Of a stretch of 22,970 bases of DNA, positions 1 to 7,896 are shown piece by piece. The notes below the pieces were generated by a model. The model made no database searches. It was not told where the DNA came from and saw nothing but the letters and a program-made list of their open reading frames with translations. Within the stretch, counting starts at the first letter, position 1. The number at the start of each line of letters is the position of its first letter. Origin of the DNA: JBKDZR01 sp047971485 (GTDB lineage: Bacteria > Pseudomonadota > Alphaproteobacteria > Rhodobacterales > Rhodobacteraceae); contig JBKDZR010000118.1 of assembly GCA_047971485.1 (NCBI GenBank), positions 1 through 22,970 on the forward strand. Reading direction: 5' to 3'. The position numbers were made by a program, and so were the translations under genes.

Positions 1-110
1 CGGCTCTGAAAGATGACAACGTCCCGGCATTCCAACCTGATGGCCTGGATGTCGGGCCCATCTACCTGCGCGACGATGTGAACCCTGTCTTGAGCAAGCT
101 CAGGGCCTGA
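1..110 (+). CDS. C-terminal fragment of an unidentified protein
   Basis: An open frame runs in from the left edge (codons in phase from position 3) and stops at TGA 108-110. It encodes about 35 residues ending in VGPIYLRDDVNPVLSKLRA. Codon choice is GC-rich and like that of the neighbouring genes, so I read it as the true 3' end of a gene that begins outside the window. Too little is present to name a family. It converges on the tRNA-Arg and suf operon, which are on the other strand. The fragment could still be a chance open frame. Confidence 0.45.
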   Translation, partial: ALKDDNVPAFQPDGLDVGPIYLRDDVNPVLSKLRA

Positions 111-266
111 GACAGCGGGCCTATGCCGAAATCGACAATAACCAACAAAAATCAGCACGTTGCGAGGAATCCACCCCGGCACAGAACTTTCCCCTTGACA
201 GAGGGTGTGCATGGAAACTGCCAAATCGTGCAAACTTATGGTGCATTGGCAGCACTAATTGCGAAA
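111..266. other. Intergenic gap with one inverted repeat
   Basis: No gene is seen here. A perfect 7-base inverted repeat, CTGCCAA (218-224) and TTGGCAG (246-252), is separated by 21 bases. It lies just downstream of the minus-strand tRNA, and on that strand it is followed by TTTCC. It could therefore be a weak transcript-end hairpin for the tRNA, but the loop is long and there is no proper T-tract. Confidence 0.25.
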
Positions 267-343
267 TGGCGCACCCGAGAGGATTCGAACCTCTGGCCTC
301 CGCCTTCGGAGGGCGGCGCTCTATCCAGCTGAGCTACGGGTGC
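267..343 (-). tRNA. tRNA-Arg (anticodon CCG)
   Basis: The reverse complement folds as a full tRNA. The 7-bp acceptor stem is GCACCCG/CGGGTGC (bases 337-343 and 271-277), with discriminator G and an encoded CCA at 267-269. The D arm contains the AGCTCAGCTGGATAGAGC pattern. The anticodon stem is CCGCC/GGCGG around the loop CTCCGAA, giving anticodon CCG, which reads the Arg codon CGG. The T arm carries GGTTCGAATCC. The gene lies 59 bases beyond the sufS stop codon on the same strand, so it could be co-transcribed or use its own promoter. Confidence 0.97.
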
Positions 344-351
344 TCGCAGGC

Positions 352-380
352 TCTATACGCAAGCGACGCACGGCCCGCAA
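352..380 (-). promoter_or_regulatory. Candidate promoter for tRNA-Arg
   Basis: On the minus strand a TTGCGG (-35, bases 375-380) and a TATAGA (-10, bases 352-357) are separated by exactly 17 bases. The predicted start would fall only about 2 bases before the mature tRNA 5' end. That is short, so read-through from the suf operon is the alternative. Confidence 0.4.
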
Positions 381-402
381 TCCGAAAACACTCCATGACG
401 GA

Positions 403-1623
403 TCATGAAAACAGCTCATGGCAGAGTTCCAGCGCCTCGACCAAGGCGTCCACTTCGGCGTGGGTGTTGTACATGGCAAACGAGGCCCGGCAGGTGGCTG
501 GAACGTTCAGGAATTCCATCAACGGCTGTGCGCAATGGTGACCTGCGCGCACCGCCACACCCTTTTTGTCCAGTACCGTCGAAATATCATGCGGATGGGC
601 CGCACCCTCCAGGGTAAAGGAAAAGATCGCGGCCTTGCCAGGGGCCCTGCCCTGCACCGTCAGCCAGTTCAGCCCCCCCAGGCGGGTCTCGGCATAGGCG
701 CGCAAATCGGCCTCATGCGTGGCGATCCGGTCCATGCCCAGATCCATCAGATAGTCCAACGCCACCCCCAAGCCGATCATCTGAACGATGCCTGGGGTAC
801 CGGCCTCGAACTTCATCGGCGGATCGGCCCAAGTGATCGTGTCGCGGCGCACCTCGCGGATCATGTCGCCGCCGCCCAGGAAGGGGCGCATTTCCGCCTG
901 CCGTTCCTTGCGAATATAGATCGCACCAGACCCGGTTGGCCCGTACAGCTTGTGACCGGTGATGACGTAGAAATCGCAGCCCATCTTCTGCACATCGACG
1001 GGCATGTGAACCGCCGCCTGACTGCCATCGACCAAAACCGGCACGCCTTTGTCCCGCGCCGCCGCACAGATCGCGGCCACATCGACCACCGTGCCCAGAA
1101 CGTTCGACACCTGTGTGATCGCGACCAGCCGGGTACGCGGCCCGATGGCATCGATCACCCTCTGCGGATCCAACCCGCCGGTTGCATCGGGTTCGACCCA
1201 TTTCAACACCACCCCCTGACGTTCGCGCAGGAAATGCCAGGGCACGATATTGGCGTGGTGCTCCATCACGCTGAGGACGATCTCGTCGCCGGGCTGCAGG
1301 CGGGGCGCAGCCCAGGCATAGGCGATGGTGTTGATCCCCTCGGTCGCGCCCGAGTTCATCACGATCTCGTCCTCGGATCCCGCATTCAGGAAGCGCGCGA
1401 TCGTGCCCCGGACGCCCTCGTATTTCTCGGTGGCCAGGTTGGACAGGTAATGCAGCCCGCGATGCACATTGGCATACTCTTGGGCATAGCCCTGGGTGAT
1501 GGCGTCGATCACCACCTGCGGCTTTTGCGCCGAGGCCCCGTTATCCAAGTAAACCAGAGGCTTGCCGTTTACCTCACGCGACAGAATGGGAAAATCGGCG
1601 CGCACCCGGGCCACGTCAAACAT
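403..1623 (-). CDS. sufS: SufS group II cysteine desulfurase
   Basis: A PLP-dependent enzyme that takes sulfur from L-cysteine as a persulfide and feeds the SufBCD scaffold in the cytoplasm. The 406-residue length is typical of SufS. The PLP lysine is K225 in the ITGHKLYGPTG motif. The catalytic cysteine is C364 in RAGHHCAQP, with the short active-site loop of group II enzymes. H122/H123 in the EHHAN motif match the cofactor-stacking histidine. The start ATG (1621-1623) lies inside the end of the upstream YIP1-like gene, an 8-base overlap, so translation is probably coupled. It is the last gene of the suf operon here. No SufE or SufU sulfur acceptor is visible nearby, so the partner must be encoded elsewhere. 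Confidence 0.97.
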   Translation of the reverse strand: MFDVARVRADFPILSREVNGKPLVYLDNGASAQKPQVVIDAITQGYAQEYANVHRGLHYLSNLATEKYEGVRGTIARFLNAGSEDEIVMNSGATEGINTIAYAWAAPRLQPGDEIVLSVMEHHANIVPWHFLRERQGVVLKWVEPDATGGLDPQRVIDAIGPRTRLVAITQVSNVLGTVVDVAAICAAARDKGVPVLVDGSQAAVHMPVDVQKMGCDFYVITGHKLYGPTGSGAIYIRKERQAEMRPFLGGGDMIREVRRDTITWADPPMKFEAGTPGIVQMIGLGVALDYLMDLGMDRIATHEADLRAYAETRLGGLNWLTVQGRAPGKAAIFSFTLEGAAHPHDISTVLDKKGVAVRAGHHCAQPLMEFLNVPATCRASFAMYNTHAEVDALVEALELCHELFS

Positions 1624-2227
1624 TGAATGCTCCCGAAGGGTTGAAGCCCAGCATGGCGATCAGCAGGCTGACGAAAAAGGCGATCCCGAAGGCCAGAACC
1701 AGGATCATCAGAAAAACCAGGACGGTCGAGCGGAACCCGTGCAGGACAGCAACGAAATTGGTCAGCAGCCACAGGAACAGGACGATCCCGACATAGCCCA
1801 GCAGAACCGCCAGCGACGGCAGCAGGAAAAAGGCCACGGCCTGGGCCAGTTGCAGGCAGACCATGACCACCTGCAACCAGGTCAGCAAGGTCAGCGTGTC
1901 GGCAAAGCTGCCCTCGCCGCCCAGGATACGACCCAGCGCATACACGAGGAAAACGGTCACCCCCAGCAGCAGGATCTGAAAGATCGCCAGCAACAGCGGG
2001 CTGGTCAGGATCGCCATTTCCCCGGGCATGTGACCGCCGGTCATGAGAACCGCGCCCTGCCCAATCAAGACCGACAGCGTAACCACAAGGATCAGCGCCT
2101 CCCACAGGATCGGCACCGGCAGACCCATCGTCAGCATCCGGGCCGCAACCTCCCGCGGGCGGCGCAGGGTCGCCAGGGTTTCGGCCACGATCCAGCGCGG
2201 CGATAGCAAGAGATGATAGGCGTTCAT
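1616..2227 (-). CDS. YIP1-like integral membrane protein (second of pair)
   Basis: A 203-residue protein that begins MNAYHLLLSP. After a soluble N-terminus of about 35 residues come roughly five hydrophobic helices that fill the rest of the chain. The layout, with the starting segment MNAYHLLLSPRWIVAETL followed by clustered helices, fits the bacterial YIP1/DUF1282-like families. This is recognition by pattern, not by search. The start at 2225-2227 is preferred over longer frames because it follows a strong GGAGGAGA Shine-Dalgarno sequence. It also overlaps the previous gene's stop as ATGA. Its own stop lies inside the sufS start region. No function is known. Its position between sufD and sufS suggests a membrane role linked to Fe-S assembly, or simple co-expression. 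Confidence 0.85.
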   Translation of the reverse strand: MNAYHLLLSPRWIVAETLATLRRPREVAARMLTMGLPVPILWEALILVVTLSVLIGQGAVLMTGGHMPGEMAILTSPLLLAIFQILLLGVTVFLVYALGRILGGEGSFADTLTLLTWLQVVMVCLQLAQAVAFFLLPSLAVLLGYVGIVLFLWLLTNFVAVLHGFRSTVLVFLMILVLAFGIAFFVSLLIAMLGFNPSGAFNV

Positions 2228-2733
2228 GTCTCCTCCGCGCGATTGGCGCCGCTTTGGGCCTCGGCCGCCCGCATCGACAGCAACCAGATCACCAGAAAGG
2301 CCAGTGCCGGTATCAGACCCGCCAGGTCCGAGATCCATCCCTGCCCCGCAACCCCGGCGACCAGCCCGGCCACCAGCCACAGGGGCGTCGTGGCCAGCAG
2401 CGCCCAGAACAGCGCCATGCGCGCGCCGTACCACGTCCCCGCCCCGCCGAGAAGGGCGGCCAGGATCCGCGCCAGGGCGGCCAGCGCGTAAAAGAACAGG
2501 GGCGCCATGAACAGCCAGCCGAACAACGCCGCCCCCAAAGCGGCGTCAACCGGCGCCGCGCCCCCGGACAGGGACGTCCGGATCAGCCGGGGCCATTGCG
2601 CCAGAAACATCAGCAGACAGGCCAGCATCAGATAGACCAGCGCCCGGTCCTCGCGCACCGGGCCGGCCATGAAACCGTGCATCACCCGGCCCGGGCCACG
2701 ATAGGTCGCGGCGATTTGCGCAGTAACCGACAT
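2224..2733 (-). CDS. YIP1-like integral membrane protein (first of pair)
   Basis: A 169-residue protein beginning MSVTAQIAATYRGPGRVMHG. The N-terminal 35 or so residues are soluble, followed by about four to five hydrophobic helices and a short polar tail. The general plan resembles the next gene and the YIP1-like families. The ATG at 2731-2733 is chosen because it shares a base with the sufD stop codon (TGATG); a longer frame starting upstream would extend into sufD. The stop overlaps the next ATG as ATGA, so the two membrane proteins are very likely co-translated. They may form a heteromeric complex, but that is inference. No catalytic motif is visible. Confidence 0.82.
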   Translation of the reverse strand: MSVTAQIAATYRGPGRVMHGFMAGPVREDRALVYLMLACLLMFLAQWPRLIRTSLSGGAAPVDAALGAALFGWLFMAPLFFYALAALARILAALLGGAGTWYGARMALFWALLATTPLWLVAGLVAGVAGQGWISDLAGLIPALAFLVIWLLSMRAAEAQSGANRAEET

Positions 2734-4019
2734 CAGCCGCGGTGACGCGCCAGCCAACCTTCCAGTCGGCTCTGCAAATCTTCGGCCAGCCGCGGGTCGT
2801 TGATCTCGGCCATGGCTTCGGCGATGAAGGCCAGGGTCAGGATATCCGTCGCCTCGCCCAAGGGCACCCCGCGCGAGCGCAGGTAGAACAGCGCCTCGCT
2901 GTCGAGCGCCCCCGAGGTCGAGCCATGGGAACAGGCCACGTCATCGGCATAGATTTCCAGTTCCGGCTTGGCCAGGAACTGGCTGTCATCGTCCAGCATC
3001 AGGGCCTGGCTGATCTGATAACCATCGGTCTGCTGGGCGCCATCCTTGACCAGGATCTTGCCCTGGAACACGCCGGTTGCGCCGTTGCGCAGCACCTTTT
3101 TGAACACCTGCCGGCTTTCACAGCCCACCGCGTCATGGGTGACAAAGACCGTGTCGTCGCCATGAAAATCCCCGTCACCCAGCGCCGCGCCCGCGATATG
3201 GGCCACAGCCCCATCGCCCAGCAACTCGACCACGCATTCATTGCGGGTCAACACACCGTTCACCGTCAGGGTGAAGGTCTTGAACAGCGCCTTGGCGGCG
3301 AGACGGGCAAAGATATGGGTGGCCGCGCGGCGTTCATGATCGCGCCCCTGGGCCCGGACATGATGAAAGGTACCGCCCTCGGCGACATCGACCTCCATCA
3401 CCTTGTTGAAGCGCGCCGCCGCCGGGCCCCGTTCCAGAACGGTCAGTTCGGCGCCGGGCTCGATCCGGATCAGGTGATGCAGGATCGCATCCGAGGTTTC
3501 CGAATTGTGCACATAAACCAGCGCGACCGGTTTCTCCGCCTTGCCCGTCGCCGAGATCACGATGCCATCGGTCGCATAGGCCGTGTTCAGCGCTGCCAGC
3601 GGCCGCGCGACCGGGTGCTGACCGCGCGCTTCCAGCGTGCCATAGAAGTCCCGGGCCCAATGGATATCACGCCCGGCAATATCGGCCAGCCGCTCGATCG
3701 TGACCCCGCCCATGGCCGGATCGTCAGATTGCGCCGGATCGAACACCCCATCGACAAAGACCAGCCGGACCCGATCCACATCGTGGAACACCTCGACCTC
3801 ATCAGGGGCGAGCAGGCCCGCCTGCGGGACCTCAGGCTGGGTCAGGGTCCGGGCGTCGGTGTATTTCCAATATTCATCCCGCCGGCCGGGCAACCCCATG
3901 GCCTGCAGCCTGGCCAGGGCCTCGGTCCGCGCGGGCCCCAGACAGCCACCGCTTTCGGGTGTGCCCAACGCGGCAAGGCGGGCCTCGGTGACCGCCAGCT
4001 TGTGCTGCGGCAGGGCCAT
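2733..4019 (-). CDS. sufD: SufD, Fe-S cluster assembly scaffold subunit
   Basis: A beta-helical partner of SufB in the cytoplasmic SufBC2D complex, which assembles new Fe-S clusters. The encoded protein is 428 residues. It carries the family's N-terminal RRDEYWKYTD segment, a central repeat-rich beta region, and the C-terminal block with ACSHGSTSGALDSEALFYLRSRG. In that block the conserved CSHG histidine (H366 counted from the first ATG) matches the functionally important histidine of E. coli SufD. Two ATGs lie in tandem (4022 and 4019). The second is preferred because GGAGG sits 7 bases before it and only 4 before the first. The sufC stop overlaps both ATGs (ATGATG). Confidence 0.96.
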   Translation of the reverse strand: MALPQHKLAVTEARLAALGTPESGGCLGPARTEALARLQAMGLPGRRDEYWKYTDARTLTQPEVPQAGLLAPDEVEVFHDVDRVRLVFVDGVFDPAQSDDPAMGGVTIERLADIAGRDIHWARDFYGTLEARGQHPVARPLAALNTAYATDGIVISATGKAEKPVALVYVHNSETSDAILHHLIRIEPGAELTVLERGPAAARFNKVMEVDVAEGGTFHHVRAQGRDHERRAATHIFARLAAKALFKTFTLTVNGVLTRNECVVELLGDGAVAHIAGAALGDGDFHGDDTVFVTHDAVGCESRQVFKKVLRNGATGVFQGKILVKDGAQQTDGYQISQALMLDDDSQFLAKPELEIYADDVACSHGSTSGALDSEALFYLRSRGVPLGEATDILTLAFIAEAMAEINDPRLAEDLQSRLEGWLARHRG

Positions 4020-4774
4020 CATGCCACCTCCGTCAGGATATCGGCATAGCCGTTCTTTTCGACCTCAAGCGCCAGATCCGGACCACCCGTCTTCACGATC
4101 CGGCCATTGGCCATGATGTGCACGATATCGGGTGCGATGTGATCCAGCAGCCGCTGGTAGTGGGTGATGACCAGGAAGGACCGGCCCTTATCACGCAGGG
4201 CATTCACCCCTTCGGACACCAGGCGCAGGGCATCCACATCCAGCCCGGAATCGGTTTCGTCAAGGATGCACATCTTGGGTTCCAGAATGGCCATCTGCAG
4301 AACCTCGTTGCGCTTTTTCTCACCGCCAGAGAACCCTGTATTGACCGGGCGCTTCAGCATCTCGGCCCCGATATCCAGCGTCTTGGCCTTGGCCCGCACC
4401 AGTTTGAGAAAATCGGCAGCACTGACCTCATCCTCACCACGGGCCTTGCGCTGCGCATTCAGGGCCGTGCGCAGAAAGGTCATGTTGCCAACGCCGGGGA
4501 TTTCCACCGGGTACTGGAAGGCCAGGAACAAGCCGGCCGCAGCGCGTTCCTCAGGCTCCATCCCCAGCAGATCTGCGCCATCCAGCGTGGCCCCGCCATC
4601 GGTCACCACATAACCATCGCGGCCCGACAGGACATAGCTGAGCGTCGATTTCCCCGACCCGTTCGGCCCCATGATCGCATGAACCATGCCCGCCTCGACA
4701 TTCAGGTCGACCCCTTTGAGGATCGCCTTGTCTTCTTCCTCAAGTTTAACGTGCAGGTTATTGATATTCAGCAT
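4019..4774 (-). CDS. sufC: SufC, ABC-type ATPase of the Suf scaffold
   Basis: The ATPase that drives conformational change in the SufBC2D scaffold. The 251 residues contain Walker A GPNGSGKST (36-44), the Q-loop at Q87 (FQYPVEIPG), the signature FSGGEKKR (148-155), Walker B ending ILDETDSGLD with E173, and the switch histidine H205. The ETDSGLDVDAL and SFLVITHYQRLL stretches are characteristic of SufC rather than of transport ATPases. The start MLNINNLHVK is chosen because it matches the usual N-terminus. A longer frame exists up to 4825 but adds unrelated residues. It sits 81 bases after the DUF486 gene and overlaps sufD. Confidence 0.97.
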   Translation of the reverse strand: MLNINNLHVKLEEEDKAILKGVDLNVEAGMVHAIMGPNGSGKSTLSYVLSGRDGYVVTDGGATLDGADLLGMEPEERAAAGLFLAFQYPVEIPGVGNMTFLRTALNAQRKARGEDEVSAADFLKLVRAKAKTLDIGAEMLKRPVNTGFSGGEKKRNEVLQMAILEPKMCILDETDSGLDVDALRLVSEGVNALRDKGRSFLVITHYQRLLDHIAPDIVHIMANGRIVKTGGPDLALEVEKNGYADILTEVA

Positions 4775-4855
4775 TTCATCATTCCACTCTGTCGGCCAAC
4801 CCACGGGCGGGCGCGTTATCCACATGGACGGCTGCCGGCGGCGCCGTGCCCGTCC

Positions 4856-5221
4856 TCACCCCCGGAACACCAGCGCCGCCCCGGCTGCGATCAGCCCAAA
4901 GCCCAGCACCGTCATCCAGGACAGATTTTCCTTCAGATAGATCACCGAGAACCCGGCAAAGACGGTCAGGGCGATCACCTCTTGTATCGTTTTCAGCTGT
5001 GCGGCGGTATAGACACCATGGCCGATCCGGTTGGCCGGCACCGCGAAGCAATATTCGATCAGCGCCACCGCCCAGCTGATCAGAACCACAACCCACAGGG
5101 CCAGCGCCTTGTACTTCAGATGCCAGTACCAGGCGAAGGTCATGAAAAGGTTCGACACCATCAGCAAGGCCACTGGCGCCAGATAGGGCCAGCTTGCCGC
5201 CCGCACGATCCCGTTCAGCAT
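4856..5221 (-). CDS. DUF486 (DMT-like) small membrane protein
   Basis: A 121-residue protein with about four hydrophobic helices. It carries the conserved run of the DUF486/COG3169 family: SNLFMTFAWYWHLKYK, then SWAVALIEYCFAVPANRIG, then AAQLKTIQEVIALTVF and a final helix ending GAALVFRG. The family is a short, half-size relative of drug/metabolite transporters, and its substrate is unknown. It lies between sufB (35 bases upstream) and sufC (81 bases downstream) on the same strand, so it is part of the suf transcript. The start MLNGIVRAASW is the natural one by length, but no strong ribosome site is seen. Any role in Fe-S assembly is inferred only from position. Confidence 0.88.
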   Translation of the reverse strand: MLNGIVRAASWPYLAPVALLMVSNLFMTFAWYWHLKYKALALWVVVLISWAVALIEYCFAVPANRIGHGVYTAAQLKTIQEVIALTVFAGFSVIYLKENLSWMTVLGFGLIAAGAALVFRG

Positions 5222-5256
5222 CCGTCATCGCCCCAATCAGCATCCCAGAGCACACG

Positions 5257-6789
5257 CTACCCAACCGAGCCTTCCAGCGAGATCGCCACCAGTTGCTGGG
5301 CCTCCATGGCAAATTCCATCGGCAGGGCCTGCAACACATCGCGGCAGAACCCGTTGACCACCAGGGCCACGGCCTCTTCCTCATCCATCCCGCGCGACCG
5401 GCAATAGAACAGCTGATCGTCATCCACCTTGGATGTCGTCGCCTCATGTTCCACCCGGGACGAGTTGTTCCTGACTTCGATATAGGGCACCGTGTGCGCC
5501 CCGCAGTCAGAACCAATCAGCAGACTGTCGCATTGGGTATAGTTGCGGCTGTTCTTGGCCTTGGGATGCATCGACACCAACCCGCGATAGGTGTTCTGGG
5601 CCTTGCCCGCGCTGATCCCCTTGGACACGATCCGCGACTTGGTGTTCTTGCCCAGATGCACCATCTTGGTGCCGGTATCGGCCTGCTGATAGTTGTTGGT
5701 GATGGCAATGGAATAGAATTCACCCTGGCTGTCATCGCCGCGCAGGATGCAGGACGGGTACTTCCACGTCACGGCAGATCCGGTCTCGACCTGGGTCCAC
5801 ATCACCTTGGATCGTGCACCCCGGCAATCGGCCCGCTTGGTGACGAAGTTGAAGATCCCGCCCTTGCCGTTCTCATCGCCGGGGTACCAGTTCTGAACGG
5901 TCGAGTATTTGACCTCGGCATCTTCCTCAATGACGATCTCAACCACGGCGGCATGCAGCTGGGTCGTGTCACGCTGGGGCGCGGTGCAGCCCTCCAGATA
6001 GCTGACATAGCTGCCCTTGTCGGCGATGATCAGCGTGCGCTCGAACTGGCCGGTGTTTTCGGCATTGATGCGGAAATAGGTGGACAGTTCCATGGGGCAA
6101 CGCACGCCCGGCGGCACATAAACGAAGGAGCCATCGGAAAACACCGCCGTGTTCAGCGTGGCGAAGAAGTTATCCGTTACGGGCACGACCGAACCAAGGT
6201 ATTTCTTTACCAGCTCGGGGTGTTCGCGGATCGCCTCGGAAATCGAGCAGAAAATGACCCCGGCCTTTTTCAGCTCGGCCTGGAAAGTGGTGCCGACGCT
6301 CACGCTGTCAAACACAGCATCCACCGCAACCTTGCGCTTGCCAGGCCCCGAGGTCATTTCCTCGGCCCCTTCAATACCGGCCAGCAGCATCTGTTCCTTC
6401 AGCGGAATGCCCAGTTTTTCATAGGTTGCCAGCAGCTTGGGATCGACCTCATCCAGGGATTTCGGCTTTTCCGCCATCGACTTGGGCTTGGCGTAATAAT
6501 ACTGGTCCTGATAGTCGATCGCCGGATAATGGACCATCGCCCAGTCCGGTTCCGCCATCTTTTCCCAGCGCGCGAACGCATCCAGACGCCAGTCGGTCAT
6601 CCAGTCCGGTTCACCGTTCTTTTCCGAGATCAGCCGCACGATATCGGCATTCACCCCCTTGGGGGCATAGTCCATCTCGATATCGGTCTGCCACCCGTAC
6701 TTGTACTTGCCGGCCAGCGTTTGCACGGCTTCCACCGTCTCGCGTTCGACGCCGTCGCGGATTTCCAGATCCTTGTCCAAGGCCGTCAT
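5257..6789 (-). CDS. sufB: SufB, Fe-S cluster assembly scaffold subunit
   Basis: The core scaffold on which sulfur and iron are joined, working with SufC and SufD. The 510-residue length is usual for alphaproteobacterial SufB. By alignment from memory with E. coli SufB, C268 in SYLEGCTAP corresponds to the sulfur-entry cysteine Cys254, and C420 in YTQCDSLLIG to Cys405. The VEHEATTSK motif holds the H/E pair (H448, E449) near the assembly site. The N-terminus (MTALDKDLEIRDGVERETVEAVQ) is also typical. The ATG follows a GGATGAG sequence. It lies 57 bases after the desulfurase gene and is the longest gene of the operon. Confidence 0.98.
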   Translation of the reverse strand: MTALDKDLEIRDGVERETVEAVQTLAGKYKYGWQTDIEMDYAPKGVNADIVRLISEKNGEPDWMTDWRLDAFARWEKMAEPDWAMVHYPAIDYQDQYYYAKPKSMAEKPKSLDEVDPKLLATYEKLGIPLKEQMLLAGIEGAEEMTSGPGKRKVAVDAVFDSVSVGTTFQAELKKAGVIFCSISEAIREHPELVKKYLGSVVPVTDNFFATLNTAVFSDGSFVYVPPGVRCPMELSTYFRINAENTGQFERTLIIADKGSYVSYLEGCTAPQRDTTQLHAAVVEIVIEEDAEVKYSTVQNWYPGDENGKGGIFNFVTKRADCRGARSKVMWTQVETGSAVTWKYPSCILRGDDSQGEFYSIAITNNYQQADTGTKMVHLGKNTKSRIVSKGISAGKAQNTYRGLVSMHPKAKNSRNYTQCDSLLIGSDCGAHTVPYIEVRNNSSRVEHEATTSKVDDDQLFYCRSRGMDEEEAVALVVNGFCRDVLQALPMEFAMEAQQLVAISLEGSVG

Positions 6790-6846
6790 CTCATCCGTAT
6801 CCCTTCTACCGGCGCGGCTGGCAGCGCCCTTCGTCCAAACCGGCCG

Positions 6847-7896
6847 TTACGCCGCACGCGCCCGATGGCGTCTGTAACTCTTTTCCCAGGCTTCCACGAA
6901 GCGCAGGACCTCATCTTCCGTCGTGTCCGGACCGATCGAGATGCGCAATGCCGCGCCCGCCTGCCCGTCGTCATATCCCATCGTCTTCAGGACGCGGCTG
7001 GCCCTAACCTTGCCAGAGGAACAGGCCGATCCGGCAGATACCGCAAAACCCGCCAGATCCATCTGCATGACCTGCGTCTCGCCTTTCCAGCCCGATGTGA
7101 TCATGCAGACCGTATTCGGCAAGCGCCGCGCCCCCTTTCCGACAAAAATACTTTCATTGCCGATTCTTTCCAGTTCTCTTTCTAGAACATTTCTAACTTT
7201 TTCCACCCCGGACCAGACACCGGCGTCCAGATCGCGGGCGGCAGCCTCGGCGGCAGCCCCGAAACCGGCGATCCCAATCAGGTTTTCCGTGCCCGAGCGG
7301 CGCCCCATTTCCTGCCCTCCGCCACGGATCAGCGGCGTCACATCCAGCCCGCGCCGCAACACCAGCGCGCCCACCCCTTTCGGGCCGCCCAGCTTGTGGG
7401 CCGAGATGAGGGCCATGTCGGCCCCCGACCAGTCGAACGCCACCGGGATCTTGCCAAAGGCCTGGGTAAAGTCGCACAGGGCCAACCCATCGGGCAGATC
7501 CTGCACAATTCCCGTCTCGCTGTTGGCTGCCTGCAATGCCGTCCGGGCCGGATCGGTCCAGGCCACCTGTCCCGTCGTGTCACACGGCAGATCCGGCTTG
7601 ATCCAGGCATGCACGGCGTCGTGTTCGATATCCGACCCGCGCAGCCCCCGCCCGCCCAGAGCCAGGGCCGCCGCTTCAGTCGCGCCGGAGGTAAAGACGA
7701 TATCAGCGGCCTGGGCCCCGAACGCCGCCGCGATCTGGGCCCGGGCACGTTCCTTGATCGCCGTCGCCGCACGCCCCTCGGCATGTACCGAGGACGGGTT
7801 CCCGGCCATGTCCATCGCCCGGATCATCGCCGCCCGCGCTTCGGGCCGCAGTGGCGCCGAGGCATTCCAGTCAAGGTAAACGCGCGCGCCCATCAT
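6847..7896 (-). CDS. iscS: Compact IscS/NifS-like (group I) cysteine desulfurase
   Basis: A PLP enzyme expected to release sulfur from cysteine. At 349 residues it is clearly shorter than the roughly 400 of IscS; the reduction lies mainly in the middle, around residues 95-140. All key residues remain: H92 in EHDAV, the ANSETG motif (124-129), D142/Q145 in CDFTQAFGK, PLP lysine K168 in SAHKLGGPKG, and C292 in SAGSACSSGKVRAS, which has the group I loop. ATGs occur at 7896 and 7893, and both overlap the iscR stop codon. No iscU scaffold follows; sufB does. It may be a second sulfur donor for the Suf scaffold or serve other pathways such as tRNA thiolation. Confidence 0.92.
   Translation of the reverse strand: MMGARVYLDWNASAPLRPEARAAMIRAMDMAGNPSSVHAEGRAATAIKERARAQIAAAFGAQAADIVFTSGATEAAALALGGRGLRGSDIEHDAVHAWIKPDLPCDTTGQVAWTDPARTALQAANSETGIVQDLPDGLALCDFTQAFGKIPVAFDWSGADMALISAHKLGGPKGVGALVLRRGLDVTPLIRGGGQEMGRRSGTENLIGIAGFGAAAEAAARDLDAGVWSGVEKVRNVLERELERIGNESIFVGKGARRLPNTVCMITSGWKGETQVMQMDLAGFAVSAGSACSSGKVRASRVLKTMGYDDGQAGAALRISIGPDTTEDEVLRFVEAWEKSYRRHRARAA

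Noticed and set aside
5194..7185. A 663-codon open frame on the plus strand opposite sufB and part of iscS
   Set aside because: It spans two well-supported minus-strand genes and shows no domain. It is a reading-frame shadow of high-GC coding sequence.
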